Under the pieces are notes generated by a model. The model saw only the letters and a program-made list of their open reading frames with translations, ran no database searches and had not been told where the DNA came from. Shown here one piece after another: positions 8,989 through 17,549 of a stretch of 59,253 bases of DNA. How positions within the stretch are numbered: the first letter of the stretch is position 1; each line of letters begins with the position of its first letter. Source of the DNA: a virus; IMG/VR virus record IMGVR_UViG_3300013119_000886, positions 1 to 59,253 of that record, one strand, 5' to 3'. Position numbers and translations under genes: made by a program.

Positions 8989-9136
8989 TTATATATTAAG
9001 TTGCAACTGTTGTTGTACATTTTGCATTCTTTGTTTTGCTATATCAACAAAGCGTTGCTGTAGTTCTATTCCAACGTGCTTTCTGCAACCCTAAGCAGTT
9101 ACCACAATATATATTATTTGGCTGTAGTGTTTTCAT
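8989..9136 (-). pseudogene. internally deleted DNA methyltransferase remnant
   Basis: The 5' part encodes MKTLQPNNIYCGNCLGLQK, a typical N-terminus of phage DNA methyltransferases (compare NKLYCGDAVQVL in the intact gene at 57914). In a different frame the 3' part encodes HVGIELQQRFVDIAKQRM, the matching C-terminal segment (compare IGIDVSMKYTNIARAKL). The whole catalytic middle, including the SPPY and GxG motifs, is missing, so this is a decayed gene. It lies between the TROVE gene and the secreted-protein gene. Confidence 0.7.
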
Positions 9137-9139
9137 AGC

Positions 9140-10564
9140 TTATTGCTGCTGTATATTTTGTGGCAAACGTAATTTACTATAGATTATTTGGTTTTCGTAT
9201 TCCATTATATAATCTATAACTGCCTCTGACCACCCATCCACATGAACCCATTTGCCATACCCTATACCATTTTGATTACTAGCTATATTTATTAAGTAGT
9301 TATTTCTACCAAAAGCATTGGCTTTACTAGGCTCACCGCCAACTCTATTATCACAATCTTGCTCATCAGTAATAACTATAATTCTATCTGCTGTTTTTTC
9401 TTCTTCATACACATAATCCATTACTTGCTTAAGAAATATACCCCCACCACCTAATGGTGTGCATTGCGAATATATTGAATCTGACAAAGCAAACCCGCGT
9501 CTATTAGGTACTGTTGTTGTAGCGTGTATCCTTGTATTGTCATTACCTGCGGTAGCGTAAATAACTATATCTTCACAGATTTCCCTTGTAATTAAAGCCA
9601 TAGAACAAGCTACTTTAGCGCGGTCTGTCTCACTTTGCGCTGATATTGACCTGTTATACATACTGCCAGATACATCTACTATTAGAATGGTTTTGCCTAG
9701 TAACTTAGATTTATTTGATAACATTTTCAATAGTGCTTTTTCAATATACTCTTCTAGTTTCGGAGCAGCGGCAGCAGCATTCAAAAATCTAAATGGCAGT
9801 ATCATGTCACTATTCATATTTTCCAAAGCTGTAATAATTAGGTGTTTATTTACTCCCTCTTGAACCATATTTCTGAGATTTCTAATTAGTGCTAATCCAC
9901 CTAATTTATTCTCTTTTAATAATCTTTCCCATTTTATCACTTTAGGTATACCGTCATCTTTACTTAGAGCCACTTCCCAAGTATCAGGTGGTGACAGGTT
10001 GCCACTCATCAAATTAGCCCATATGTCAGATTGTTCCTTAGTTTTTGGTATAGGGTGGACTAGTCGCATTACATCCTTTAAAGTTACTTTAGCCTTACGA
10101 TTGTACTTGGCTAATTGATATTCACTAAACTTAGTAAATGCTTTAGCTAACCCCTTTTTTACTTGTGCTGATAGTGGTTGTGTATTATCATCCTTCCAGT
10201 AAATAGCTAAGAACTCACCCATCTCATCTGGTCTTTGTATAATTGCAGATAGAGTATCTTTAACTAGGCCTTTATAAGTATTTAATCTAGCCATTTCCCT
10301 CACTATAAGTAGTGGTACATGTCGTAGTTTCATTTTAGTGCGAGCTTCTATAGCTATAATAGATACTTTTAGCGGGTCAACTTCTGGTATTAGCCTAGCA
10401 ATTCTCTCTGCAATAGTTTCTCCGTCTTCATAAAATTCTTTTTCCCACAATAGACAACTCATCACCGATCGTCTTAATTGTAACTCTGGAGTTATATGAG
10501 CTGCTTTAGCGCCTTGATGTGTGTATACAGGCTCAAGGTTGCGAGGTTTATTTAATTTTGCCAT
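9140..10564 (-). CDS. TROVE-domain (Ro60-type) RNA-binding protein
   Basis: 474 aa from ATG 10564, which has AAAGGA 9 nt upstream; the frame extends upstream to 10618 without a ribosome site. Residues about 1-290 are the all-helical TROVE ring (RRSVMSCLLWEKEFYEDG; LRHVPLLIVREMAR). The C-terminal von Willebrand A domain has a MIDAS motif DVSGSMYN near residue 323 and TDEQD. Ro60-type proteins bind misfolded RNAs and Y RNAs, acting in RNA quality control; bacterial forms work with exoribonucleases. The structured region just upstream is a natural candidate for the partner RNA. Confidence 0.93.
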   Translation of the reverse strand: MAKLNKPRNLEPVYTHQGAKAAHITPELQLRRSVMSCLLWEKEFYEDGETIAERIARLIPEVDPLKVSIIAIEARTKMKLRHVPLLIVREMARLNTYKGLVKDTLSAIIQRPDEMGEFLAIYWKDDNTQPLSAQVKKGLAKAFTKFSEYQLAKYNRKAKVTLKDVMRLVHPIPKTKEQSDIWANLMSGNLSPPDTWEVALSKDDGIPKVIKWERLLKENKLGGLALIRNLRNMVQEGVNKHLIITALENMNSDMILPFRFLNAAAAAPKLEEYIEKALLKMLSNKSKLLGKTILIVDVSGSMYNRSISAQSETDRAKVACSMALITREICEDIVIYATAGNDNTRIHATTTVPNRRGFALSDSIYSQCTPLGGGGIFLKQVMDYVYEEEKTADRIIVITDEQDCDNRVGGEPSKANAFGRNNYLINIASNQNGIGYGKWVHVDGWSEAVIDYIMEYENQIIYSKLRLPQNIQQQ

Positions 10565-10604
10565 CGTTATTTTTCCTTTATTGATATTTACTATACTTTT
10601 AATT

Positions 10605-10697
10605 ATAAAAATAGCCACTGAAGAAAAAGGTAATTACAGAATGTTATTACATTGTAAGTGTAAGAAGTAACTGTAATCAATACTATCAGCGGCTATT
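10605..10697 (-). ncRNA. candidate Y RNA-like element upstream of the TROVE gene
   Basis: On the - strand the two ends pair in an 11-bp stem (10687-10697 with 10610-10620, one G-U pair), which is A-C mismatched if read on +. Inside are a 7-bp helix (10671-10677 with 10633-10639) and a hairpin (10649-10653 with 10640-10644), plus a pyrimidine-rich internal loop around 10621-10632. A T-run follows the stem. Paired ends, an internal pyrimidine loop and position next to a Ro60 gene resemble Y RNAs. No sequence-level Ro-binding motif could be confirmed. Confidence 0.45.
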
Positions 10698-10700
10698 AAA

Positions 10701-10794
10701 GATGGTATTACCTTATACTATCTGCAGGGAGAATAAGCGAATAAAGAACATTGCCGAGTTCCGGTCGAGGTAACTTTATTCTACACTACCCTGC
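10701..10794 (+). ncRNA. structured RNA element in TROVE upstream region
   Basis: Nested helices read best on the + strand: an 8-bp hairpin (10701-10708 with 10715-10722, one G-U); a 6-bp stem GCAGGG/CCCTGC (10724-10729 with 10789-10794); a 6-bp stem (10741-10746 with 10774-10779); and TTGCC/GGTAA (10751-10755 with 10769-10773, one G-U) capped by tandem G-A pairs and the 7-nt loop TTCCGGT. The G-U pairs become A-C mismatches on the other strand. Function unknown; with the preceding element it fills the whole gap between the TROVE gene and its neighbour. Confidence 0.45.
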
Positions 10795-10831
10795 TAATTT
10801 GGACATATAAACGATACTAAGAGTTTTAGGT

Positions 10832-11767
10832 TTACACTTCCTCAACATTTATTTTCTTTAATTCTGCTTGTTGATAATCTAACAGCACTGTTATTGTTGC
10901 ACTTAATTGTTCTACACTCATGTTACTTATCTTTGTATCGTTTGCTTTTTCACATGTTGTAATCAATTCTTCAGAAAAACTGCTCCTAATGGTATCCATT
11001 AGTTGTTGCTTTTTGCCTGTTTCGCTATACGTGGTTGTTAGCAACATTTCATAACTGTGTAAAGTTTTATTTGTCGAGTCAATATATGCCTGTTTTTCTT
11101 GTGCTAATACATACTTGAAGTTCTTTTTGTATCTTGATAAATAATGCTCAAATTGCACTTTAGCAAATTCAAATACTAATTTAGCTACATTTATATCGTT
11201 AATTTCTTTTATAGTAGGATAAGCATGACTGATGTGTTTCATTGCATTATTAAACTCAGCATAATCTGTATTATCAGCTTTATCACCTAACCTTAAATTT
11301 TTAGCACCATATAGTAACTGCAATGCCCAGTATTTAATTTGCTCAATGTCAGCGTAATAAATAGGTGTAAATATTTCTTGCTCTAATGCTTTTATTCTCT
11401 CTAATATAGATTCGATATTGCTTGAATCAACTTTACAGTTGCATTTAGTCGTGCTCATTGTATTTGTTTTGGCAAGAGATTTACTAGTTACTTGGCTATT
11501 AAGTATGGTGTAAGATAGCCGTTTATGTCCTAACTTTTCTATCAATCCTATAGCTTCTAGTAAAGTTAAGTCTTTAGATACTGTAGACTGGTCAACCCTA
11601 AACTTATCTTCACTATCAAACATTTCAGCTATTTCACTATTCAGCATGTTGGGAGCAAACACATCACATTCACTTTCTTTAACTCCCTTATCAATCCAGT
11701 CATAGATGTACTGTAATCTATGCTTTACCTGCAGAGGCTTATTAAGTGCCGCTATTTTTTCATTCAT
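10832..11767 (-). CDS. winged-helix DNA-binding protein
   Basis: 311 aa. Residues about 45-85 form a probable winged helix (MLNSEIAEMFDSEDKF-RVDQSTVSKDLTLLEAIGLIEKL). The rest is helical and possibly coiled-coil (SNIESILERIKALEQEIF), without enzyme motifs. AAAAAGGAAAAATGAG precedes the start. It is probably a phage transcription or replication regulator. Confidence 0.65.
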   Translation of the reverse strand: MNEKIAALNKPLQVKHRLQYIYDWIDKGVKESECDVFAPNMLNSEIAEMFDSEDKFRVDQSTVSKDLTLLEAIGLIEKLGHKRLSYTILNSQVTSKSLAKTNTMSTTKCNCKVDSSNIESILERIKALEQEIFTPIYYADIEQIKYWALQLLYGAKNLRLGDKADNTDYAEFNNAMKHISHAYPTIKEINDINVAKLVFEFAKVQFEHYLSRYKKNFKYVLAQEKQAYIDSTNKTLHSYEMLLTTTYSETGKKQQLMDTIRSSFSEELITTCEKANDTKISNMSVEQLSATITVLLDYQQAELKKINVEEV

Positions 11768-11817
11768 CTCATTTTTCCTTTTTGGTTTTATTATTGGTAT
11801 TATATACCAATGGTTGT

Positions 11818-12141
11818 TTATGAGTTTGCAATAACATTATCTCGTTCAGAAACAGATGCTTTGGTGTCAATTGCTTCTATAAGTACTTTGTTTTTACTAA
11901 TTGAAAAGGAGTAAGACCTGTGCGTTTTTTTGCCATCTTCATCAGGCAACTGGTTGATAATAAACTTGAGAAGAAATCTACTATCGTCTTCTGTGATTGC
12001 ACAAACACATTCCTCTGGTTTCCCGCTTTGCTTAAGAAAGGTACATGGGATTTTTTTAACATGAATCTTTTCATGTTCTAGGCAATCGTTAGGATTAGCA
12101 AATTCCTGCTCGCAAATGGAACATTTAAATATAGTAATCAT
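11818..12141 (-). CDS. C2H2 zinc-finger protein
   Basis: 107 aa. The N-terminus contains CSICEQEFANPNDCLEHEKIH, spacing C-x2-C-x12-H-x3-H, a single classical C2H2 finger, rare in bacteria but found in phage proteins. A further PEECVCAI follows. The remaining 65 residues are a mixed domain of unknown fold. Probably nucleic-acid binding. Confidence 0.7.
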   Translation of the reverse strand: MITIFKCSICEQEFANPNDCLEHEKIHVKKIPCTFLKQSGKPEECVCAITEDDSRFLLKFIINQLPDEDGKKTHRSYSFSISKNKVLIEAIDTKASVSERDNVIANS

Positions 12142-12159
12142 ACTAATTTTCCTTCATAT

Positions 12160-12579
12160 TTATATTATTGAGTTGGTAAGCAAATTTATTTCCATGTTTA
12201 TATCATCTTCTGGCTCTACTATAATTATTTCTATCCTGGGGTTTTCTTTGTCTATGTACCACATGTCTATAAATGGTGACCGAATATATTTTTGGCTATC
12301 ATCAATTATTATATTACTTTTCTTTAGTGCATCTAGGAAGAATTTTTTGCTAGCAGATGTAAAGTTATCTGGATCTGTTCGCCTGTCTTTCAAATAAAAC
12401 ACTAGCAATATGTTAACTGGATAATTCTTAACTGGTTTAATCTTGTGTTCTATGATTTTTGCATATACAGTTGCCTCAATATTTTGCTTGATGCTAGCGT
12501 ACTTGGAATAATGCTTTTTTGCTGCAGCTACTACTTTATTCAGCGATACTACTACATTAGGAATTGTTATTTTTATCAT
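12160..12579 (-). CDS. rusA: RusA-like Holliday junction resolvase
   Basis: 139 aa, the usual length of the family. The signature acidic cluster is RRTDPDNFTSASKKFFLDAL (D-x-D-N), with IIDDSQKYI downstream, matching the metal-binding aspartates of RusA dimers that cut four-way junctions. It sits among recombination and replication genes and overlaps the small upstream gene by 23 nt. Confidence 0.88.
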   Translation of the reverse strand: MIKITIPNVVVSLNKVVAAAKKHYSKYASIKQNIEATVYAKIIEHKIKPVKNYPVNILLVFYLKDRRTDPDNFTSASKKFFLDALKKSNIIIDDSQKYIRSPFIDMWYIDKENPRIEIIIVEPEDDINMEINLLTNSII

Positions 12580-12757
12580 TGGGTTTTTCGCATTTATTAT
12601 TTTGGCAAATGTTAGTTAAGCAATCAATAGCAAACTCTAACCCATCTAAATATGGAGGCCAATAGTTATCCCCGCTACCTAGTATACCTATCATTATTTT
12701 GGTGTATCGTTTTTCTTGTTTGATTTTTGTGATTGCTTTAGCTGTATTGTTATTCAT
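12557..12757 (-). CDS. small hypothetical protein
   Basis: 66 aa with no recognised motif. The basic N-terminus (KAITKIKQEKRYTK) is followed by a short segment containing NYWPPYLDGLEFAIDCL and an asparagine- and lysine-rich tail. It overlaps the start of the rusA-like gene, and an AAGAAG-type ribosome site lies upstream. Confidence 0.5.
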   Translation of the reverse strand: MNNNTAKAITKIKQEKRYTKIMIGILGSGDNYWPPYLDGLEFAIDCLTNICQNNKCEKPNDKNNNS

Positions 12758-12774
12758 AATTGATTGTTTACTTC

Positions 12775-13302
12775 TTACACAACGAAATCATTACCAGGAT
12801 AAATGTTGTATTTTCTATTTATTACTTGTACAATGGTATCAAACCACAAATTCCCAATATCACTGGTACAGCTTACTTTATTATCAGCATCAGGAGCGCC
12901 ACCCCAGAAGTATATAGTTTCACTGCAAAGATGTTCTTTAGTGCAATAAAAGTATACTGCTAGTTCATATTTGAATAAGTAAAACTGAATAAGAAATTTG
13001 CTACATGGTGATATAACATAGAATAAAGCAGACTTATACATATCATTAAAATCTATACCAGTAGGATTAATAAGATAAAGTATTCTGTAGAGTGACACCG
13101 GAGTGTTATTTATACTACTAGCACCGCATTGATAAAATTCGCAACAGTTATTTATGTCTTTTTGTTTATATAGATTCTTAACAATTGCTATTATATTCTC
13201 TTCTACTTCCCACTGTTCCTCATATAAATCAGCAAAGTTAAAATCAGGATGTAACATTTTATTCAGTTGTTCTATTTTTTCTAGCCAATCTCGTGTTGCC
13301 AT
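12775..13302 (-). CDS. hypothetical protein
   Basis: 175 aa, acidic N-terminus (FADLYEEQWEVEENI), cysteines in NNCCEFYQCG, and a C-terminal half rich in aromatic residues. No family recognised. It is followed after 17 nt by the next small gene, in one operon with the replication-initiator-like gene upstream. Confidence 0.6.
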   Translation of the reverse strand: MATRDWLEKIEQLNKMLHPDFNFADLYEEQWEVEENIIAIVKNLYKQKDINNCCEFYQCGASSINNTPVSLYRILYLINPTGIDFNDMYKSALFYVISPCSKFLIQFYLFKYELAVYFYCTKEHLCSETIYFWGGAPDADNKVSCTSDIGNLWFDTIVQVINRKYNIYPGNDFVV

Positions 13303-13338
13303 TATTTTTTAACCTCTTAAATACCACTGAACGCATTA

Positions 13339-14415
13339 CTACAAGCGTTGGTTTACAGCAAATAACTTATCTAATTTTTGCAATAATTCTTGCTTAGATA
13401 AATTTAGTTGCTGCATATCTTGTTTAATTAGAGAATTAAATCTATCTTTACCTAGTTCATCGTTATCAATAAATGGTTGGTATTTCCTTATGAGTTCTCT
13501 ATCAGTATCGCTAACTTGTGCGTTAGTATTTAATTCCTGTAGTTTAGAAAAGAAAACTTTAGTGAAATATTTAAAATTATCCTTACCTCTTTTAACAGTT
13601 TCATCATAAGCAAGTTTAACAGCTTCAGTAGATTGTTCTATTAACTCTACTAACAATTTACCAGTAATAGTTTTAATATTCAAGTCAGGCTTATATTGTT
13701 CATCTTTAGTTAATATAAATTTATTGCCTACTATAATATCGAATATTTCTAACTGCTCACCATTTAACCTTTTTCTAATACTAGAAAAATTAAGTTTGGT
13801 GTCGTCATTTTCTAAAATGACAAAAGAGTCTTGGTTAATATTATTAAGTATAGGTTTATCTATAGTATAGGTTAGGGATGCATTTTCACCATTTAACTCC
13901 TTATCACTGTTGGCTTCCAGCGTGTCTCCTTGTGTAAAACAAGTTTTACATTCATGTGCCAAAGCTTGTTTTACATTTAATTGTAAATCTTGTTTTACAA
14001 TTGTGCTATCATTGACTTCATTGGACATCCGGTTGATATCATTTGCATCTAAGTTCCATGCTTCTAAATTAAATCTATCGCCTGTGACTTCAGGTATATC
14101 AAGGTAATAGTAATTTTTGGGTGGAATACTATTTGTTAGCTCCCAATCTAAATATCCTTTTTCTTTTAATTCATTAAGATACTTGGATATAGTTGGTCGT
14201 GAACATCCTAATTTTTCAGCTAAAGTTTCTTGCTTAGGAAATACTTGCCCATGCCCATCATAATTACAATAGTCAGAAATAATACCCAATACTATTTTAG
14301 CTGATAGAGATAATGTTTTATCAGCTAAAGCAATAGCAGGTACTTGTATATATCTTTGCTTATAAATACTATGTCTAATTGTTAAGTTGTTTTCACTCAT
14401 AACTATTTGTCTCAT
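13339..14415 (-). CDS. replication initiator-like protein with N-terminal HTH
   Basis: 358 aa. Residues about 28-90 carry a helix-turn-helix of the HTH_36/DnaD-associated type (GQVFPKQETLAEKLGCSRPT then ISKYLNELKEKGYL). The middle and C-terminus are helical, ending in a segment with ELGKDRFNSLIKQDMQQLNL. This layout fits phage replication initiators or DnaD-like primosome loaders, in line with the DnaB-like helicase in the same block. The start could be 14415 or ATG 14397. A strong attenuator-like hairpin lies about 30 nt upstream. Confidence 0.6.
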   Translation of the reverse strand: MRQIVMSENNLTIRHSIYKQRYIQVPAIALADKTLSLSAKIVLGIISDYCNYDGHGQVFPKQETLAEKLGCSRPTISKYLNELKEKGYLDWELTNSIPPKNYYYLDIPEVTGDRFNLEAWNLDANDINRMSNEVNDSTIVKQDLQLNVKQALAHECKTCFTQGDTLEANSDKELNGENASLTYTIDKPILNNINQDSFVILENDDTKLNFSSIRKRLNGEQLEIFDIIVGNKFILTKDEQYKPDLNIKTITGKLLVELIEQSTEAVKLAYDETVKRGKDNFKYFTKVFFSKLQELNTNAQVSDTDRELIRKYQPFIDNDELGKDRFNSLIKQDMQQLNLSKQELLQKLDKLFAVNQRL

Positions 14416-14443
14416 AGAAGCACAAAGTAAAGATTTTTATTAA

Positions 14444-14492
14444 AACTCCACCTACGCATTTCGTTGACTAGGCAAAAAACGCAGGTGGAGTT
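14444..14492 (-). terminator. intrinsic terminator/attenuator before the initiator gene
   Basis: A 10-bp stem (14483-14492 with 14444-14453), continued by a further 6 bp including one G-U, forms on the - strand and is followed by TTTTAATAAAAATC. It lies between two genes read in the same direction, so it could attenuate transcription into the replication initiator. Two copies of TTATGTTAGATTTG (about 14492 and 14562) flank the region upstream. Confidence 0.65.
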
Positions 14493-14609
14493 ATGTTAGA
14501 TTTGCAGAAGCTAATTTAGAAGGTTAATCCCAAAACCTTATAAAAGAGCCTCCTTTTATTTTATGTTAGATTTGGTGTCGCAGAGGTACTCCCTCCTTGA
14601 TACCATAGT

Positions 14610-14897
14610 TTAATCTTTCAGAATTTCATACTTACAATGACCATGCCCGTCATATCCATCGCTAGACAAATCAGGATAAATTGTTCTGACTCCATCTTCA
14701 ACATATACTTTAAACTTAATCTTGCATATCATACAGTAAAATTTCCCCTCATCATTCCAATTTGCAGGCTTAGAACTAACCATATTGTCTGTTATGTCGA
14801 AGCTCATCAAATGTCTCAAATTATAGTTATGGCATGATGGGCATTCAACTAGTCCGAGGTCACCATCTCTATTCATAGCGTAAAATAACCTAACCAT
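14610..14897 (-). CDS. small zinc-ribbon protein
   Basis: 95 aa with two cysteine pairs, ECPSCHNY (about residue 19) and FYCMICKIKF (about residue 54), separated by 34 residues as in zinc ribbons. AGGAGGG precedes the start. Probably nucleic-acid or protein binding; no family assigned. Confidence 0.65.
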   Translation of the reverse strand: MVRLFYAMNRDGDLGLVECPSCHNYNLRHLMSFDITDNMVSSKPANWNDEGKFYCMICKIKFKVYVEDGVRTIYPDLSSDGYDGHGHCKYEILKD

Positions 14898-14926
14898 ATT
14901 ATTAACCCTCCTAATTAAATGTTTGG

Positions 14927-15688
14927 CTATATTATGATTGTTTCGTTCTGCTTAGCTAACTTAAATCCGTGTTCTTTTATTTCGTCAAGGTAAAAATGAT
15001 AATTATCAGTATAGTGCATAAGTGTTATCTTCTGCTTAATTTCTGTTGGTAGCGTTTTTAGTTGTTCAAATGTTGCATGAACTGTTGGGGTATCACTAAA
15101 TTCACAATCATGAAAAATCATGTTGTAGTTATTTCTATTATCGACTAGAGCCAACTCGAATTTAGTATTACTAGTATAAAGCATGCCTTTATTTTCTTCA
15201 GATATTTGGAGACAGTAACTTGGCATTGTCAAGAAGTTTACATGATGTGCTGGTATGAACTTTATTGATAGACTACCATAATTAAAATAATTAGGACTAC
15301 ATCGAGTAATGTCAAATGCGTCTGATAATAACAAGCAATCAGTAGTTGTATCAAGTGGAAACTTTACTGGCAAGCTGCCAGTAAGAGGAGCAGGAACAAA
15401 TAGCTTGACTTTATTATGTCTCAAATCATCTATGTTGCCTTTATGTATAACAAAAAGTAAATAGTATACAAATTCTTCTATACCTCCAATATGGTCAGCA
15501 TGTGCATGAGTTATAGCAATAGCACCTATTTCACTAATGTCAATGTTGCATTCCCATAAAGCTCTACCAGTAGTGTGTCCACAATCAATTAGTAATGGCT
15601 TGGTATTATCAGACAAATAAACCAATGCTGATGTGTTCCAATTCGTTCTACTAAAAGCAGAGCCTACTCCAATAAATTTGACTTTCAC
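14927..15688 (-). CDS. MBL-fold metallo-hydrolase (RNase Z-like)
   Basis: 253 aa starting at GTG 15688 after AAAGGGGG. The metal motif is THAHADHIGG (HxHxDH), with further histidines in FIPAHHV, FHDCEF and MHYTDNYHF. Overall shape (MKVKFIGVGSAFSR at the N-terminus) resembles the RNase Z/ElaC branch of the metallo-beta-lactamase superfamily, which contains tRNA 3' processing nucleases. The exact substrate cannot be told from sequence. Confidence 0.8.
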   Translation of the reverse strand: MKVKFIGVGSAFSRTNWNTSALVYLSDNTKPLLIDCGHTTGRALWECNIDISEIGAIAITHAHADHIGGIEEFVYYLLFVIHKGNIDDLRHNKVKLFVPAPLTGSLPVKFPLDTTTDCLLLSDAFDITRCSPNYFNYGSLSIKFIPAHHVNFLTMPSYCLQISEENKGMLYTSNTKFELALVDNRNNYNMIFHDCEFSDTPTVHATFEQLKTLPTEIKQKITLMHYTDNYHFYLDEIKEHGFKLAKQNETIII

Positions 15689-15727
15689 AATTTAGCCCCC
15701 TTTGTATATTCGACTATCTCAATTTGA

Positions 15728-16570
15728 CTATATTAGTATATGTTGAATATCATATTTCTTTTGTAGCTGTTCTATTGTTTCTTCTATTATTGATATAATA
15801 GGTTCTTCAACAGTTGACCAATACAAATCTTGTTTTTTGGTACAAGTAAATTTAGTTGCACAGTCAATCATTCTGTTCATATCCTTGTCGTAAATATGAA
15901 GTGAATCACAAATGTCAATGTAGCTTCCTACTTCTACGGGTTGGTTTATTTGATTACCAATCCGATTAGCTACTAGCTGTTGTAATTGCACTAGCGCAAA
16001 AGCATTCATAAACCATGCACCTGCTAAATCTCTACTGCGCCAATGTGAGTGCATATTTAATTGCAATGTGTCATTTGCTCCATTATTTACTAGGCGGAAG
16101 AACAATCTCTGTAAACACGGCGGCGAATCAGAATATAAGTCTTTATTAGGTATCCATGTAATAGCCTGAGCCCTTCGAGTAATAGTTGATTCAGATAATT
16201 TGTCAACTATTTCACTAATTTGATTCTGGCCAAAACCTAACGATAACTCTTCATCTAAGTATGGATAGTTGAATAACCTGTCGCTGTAGGTGTATTTCCA
16301 TGCAGTATCACTAGTACCAATAAGGTTATCTTTAATTCCCTCAACAACTTCGTAAATGTATTCAATTAAATCAGCAACACCTGCTGGCATACTATGTTTA
16401 TGCAACATAGGTTCTTTTAATGGGAACAATACTTCAGCTAGTGATATAACCTCTCTTGTGTTTTGGTTGTATTCACTAGGTACTGTATGCCCATAATTTA
16501 AAGTGGCAACAACTAAATCTTCCCATGTTTCTGGTAATGTTTGTTTAACTACTCTTATAGTGTTAATCAT
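15728..16570 (-). CDS. thymidylate synthase-like protein
   Basis: 280 aa from ATG 16570, preceded by GGGGAGGTGG. The catalytic-cysteine region reads DSPPCLQRLFFRL. The nucleotide-binding region is SRDLAGAWFMNAFALVQL and the late motif DSLHIY, matching the thymidylate synthase order C ... RD-x3-G-x2-x-N ... D-x-H-x-Y. It may make dTMP or a modified pyrimidine deoxynucleotide such as a hydroxymethylated one. It is weakly conserved outside these motifs. Confidence 0.78.
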   Translation of the reverse strand: MINTIRVVKQTLPETWEDLVVATLNYGHTVPSEYNQNTREVISLAEVLFPLKEPMLHKHSMPAGVADLIEYIYEVVEGIKDNLIGTSDTAWKYTYSDRLFNYPYLDEELSLGFGQNQISEIVDKLSESTITRRAQAITWIPNKDLYSDSPPCLQRLFFRLVNNGANDTLQLNMHSHWRSRDLAGAWFMNAFALVQLQQLVANRIGNQINQPVEVGSYIDICDSLHIYDKDMNRMIDCATKFTCTKKQDLYWSTVEEPIISIIEETIEQLQKKYDIQHILI

Positions 16571-16662
16571 TAGCAACCACCTCCCCACAATTGCTGTAAC
16601 CATATTACACATAGTGCTGCTATGATACCCCAAAATACTATTCTGAATATTCTATTACTCAT
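16570..16662 (-). CDS. small single-pass membrane protein
   Basis: 30 aa, ATG 16662 after GGAGGAATA. Almost the whole protein is one hydrophobic segment (IFRIVFWGIIAALCVIWL). The stop codon overlaps the thymidylate synthase-like start as TAATG, a clear sign of translational coupling. Function unknown. Confidence 0.6.
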   Translation of the reverse strand: MSNRIFRIVFWGIIAALCVIWLQQLWGGGC

Positions 16663-16664
16663 TA

Positions 16665-17192
16665 TTATTCCTCCATCATTTTATAACCCAGTAAAGCTAA
16701 CGACGCCATGTGATACCATGATTCAACTTTAATTTTAGTGTTTTCGTTTTTGTCAGAAAATGTATCTTTTAATATTCTAGATATACACTTTCCCAGACTA
16801 GAGTGTTGATATATTTGATGTTGTGCTATTGCCAACAAATCGCTGAAATCGTTTTTAATTCTACGTAGAACTTCAATTTGAGATTTTGCACCATATCGTT
16901 TACATTTTTCATCCAGCTCACTAAGCACACCATGCAATTCAGTAAACCACTTATCTGAATTACCATAAAGAATCATTATAGCTTGCACACTATAACCAGC
17001 AATATCTAACAAGGTGTCTTTTATTGATTCATTTACACTGCTGTCTTTTGTAAATAGATTTTCAATTCTGTTGATTTTATCATTCACTCTAATAATTATG
17101 CCTACTTCACCAAATATTAGCAGGTTGTCATTGCCATAATCATTATGTTTAGATATTAAGAGTGACTGCAATGTTGTAACGGCTTTATTCAT
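16665..17192 (-). CDS. DUF1599-like nucleotide-associated protein
   Basis: 175 aa. The segment KHNDYGNDNL ... RVNDKINRIENLF ... ESIKDTLLDIAGYSVQA is the signature of DUF1599 ('nucleotide modification associated domain'), an all-helical relative of MazG/dUTPase-type pyrophosphohydrolases with the conserved D-x2-GY. It lies next to a thymidylate synthase-like gene, supporting a role in nucleotide-pool adjustment. Confidence 0.75.
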   Translation of the reverse strand: MNKAVTTLQSLLISKHNDYGNDNLLIFGEVGIIIRVNDKINRIENLFTKDSSVNESIKDTLLDIAGYSVQAIMILYGNSDKWFTELHGVLSELDEKCKRYGAKSQIEVLRRIKNDFSDLLAIAQHQIYQHSSLGKCISRILKDTFSDKNENTKIKVESWYHMASLALLGYKMMEE

Positions 17193-17352
17193 GTTTTGCT
17201 TTCTCCTTTATTAACTTCTTAAATGGTGAGTGTAATCTGAAGTGCTCTATTGCCAATCTAACAATAGCACTTTTACTTAACTTTAGTTCTTCTTTAGTTT
17301 GTTGTAACCAATTATATTGTTCTAGTGTAATTGAAAAACTATCTGTTATCAC
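17185..17352 (-). CDS. ribbon-helix-helix-like small regulator
   Basis: 55 aa from GTG 17352, which has GGAGG 10 nt upstream; ATG 17376 is an in-frame alternative. The sequence DSFSITLEQYNWLQQTKEEL ... SKSAIVRLAIEHFRL fits a CopG/Arc-type ribbon-helix-helix. The 3' end overlaps the next gene. Probably a small DNA-binding repressor. Confidence 0.6.
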   Translation of the reverse strand: MITDSFSITLEQYNWLQQTKEELKLSKSAIVRLAIEHFRLHSPFKKLIKEKAKHE

Positions 17353-17410
17353 GCAAGCACCCCCTCCATGTATCACTTATGCCGTCAATATCAACAATTA
17401 TTGTCTTCAT
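17339..17410 (-). pseudogene. HAD-phosphatase N-terminal fragment
   Basis: A 23-codon frame with AAAGGGAAAC before ATG 17410 encodes MKTIIVDIDGISDTW, the start of a HAD-type phosphatase or polynucleotide kinase-phosphatase (DxDG motif), and stops after the first motif. It overlaps the ribbon-helix-helix gene. It is best explained as the stub left by a deletion of a phosphatase gene. Confidence 0.4.
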
Positions 17411-17549
17411 GTTTCCCTTTCTATTAAATATTAGTAGTATTAGAAACGTTCTAATGATTAAGGGGTTGACAATAAAATGATAGAATAATTGAAATTATAG
17501 ATGTCAATTATTATTTATACGTCTATTGTGAGCCTGTGGTGTCCAAAAT

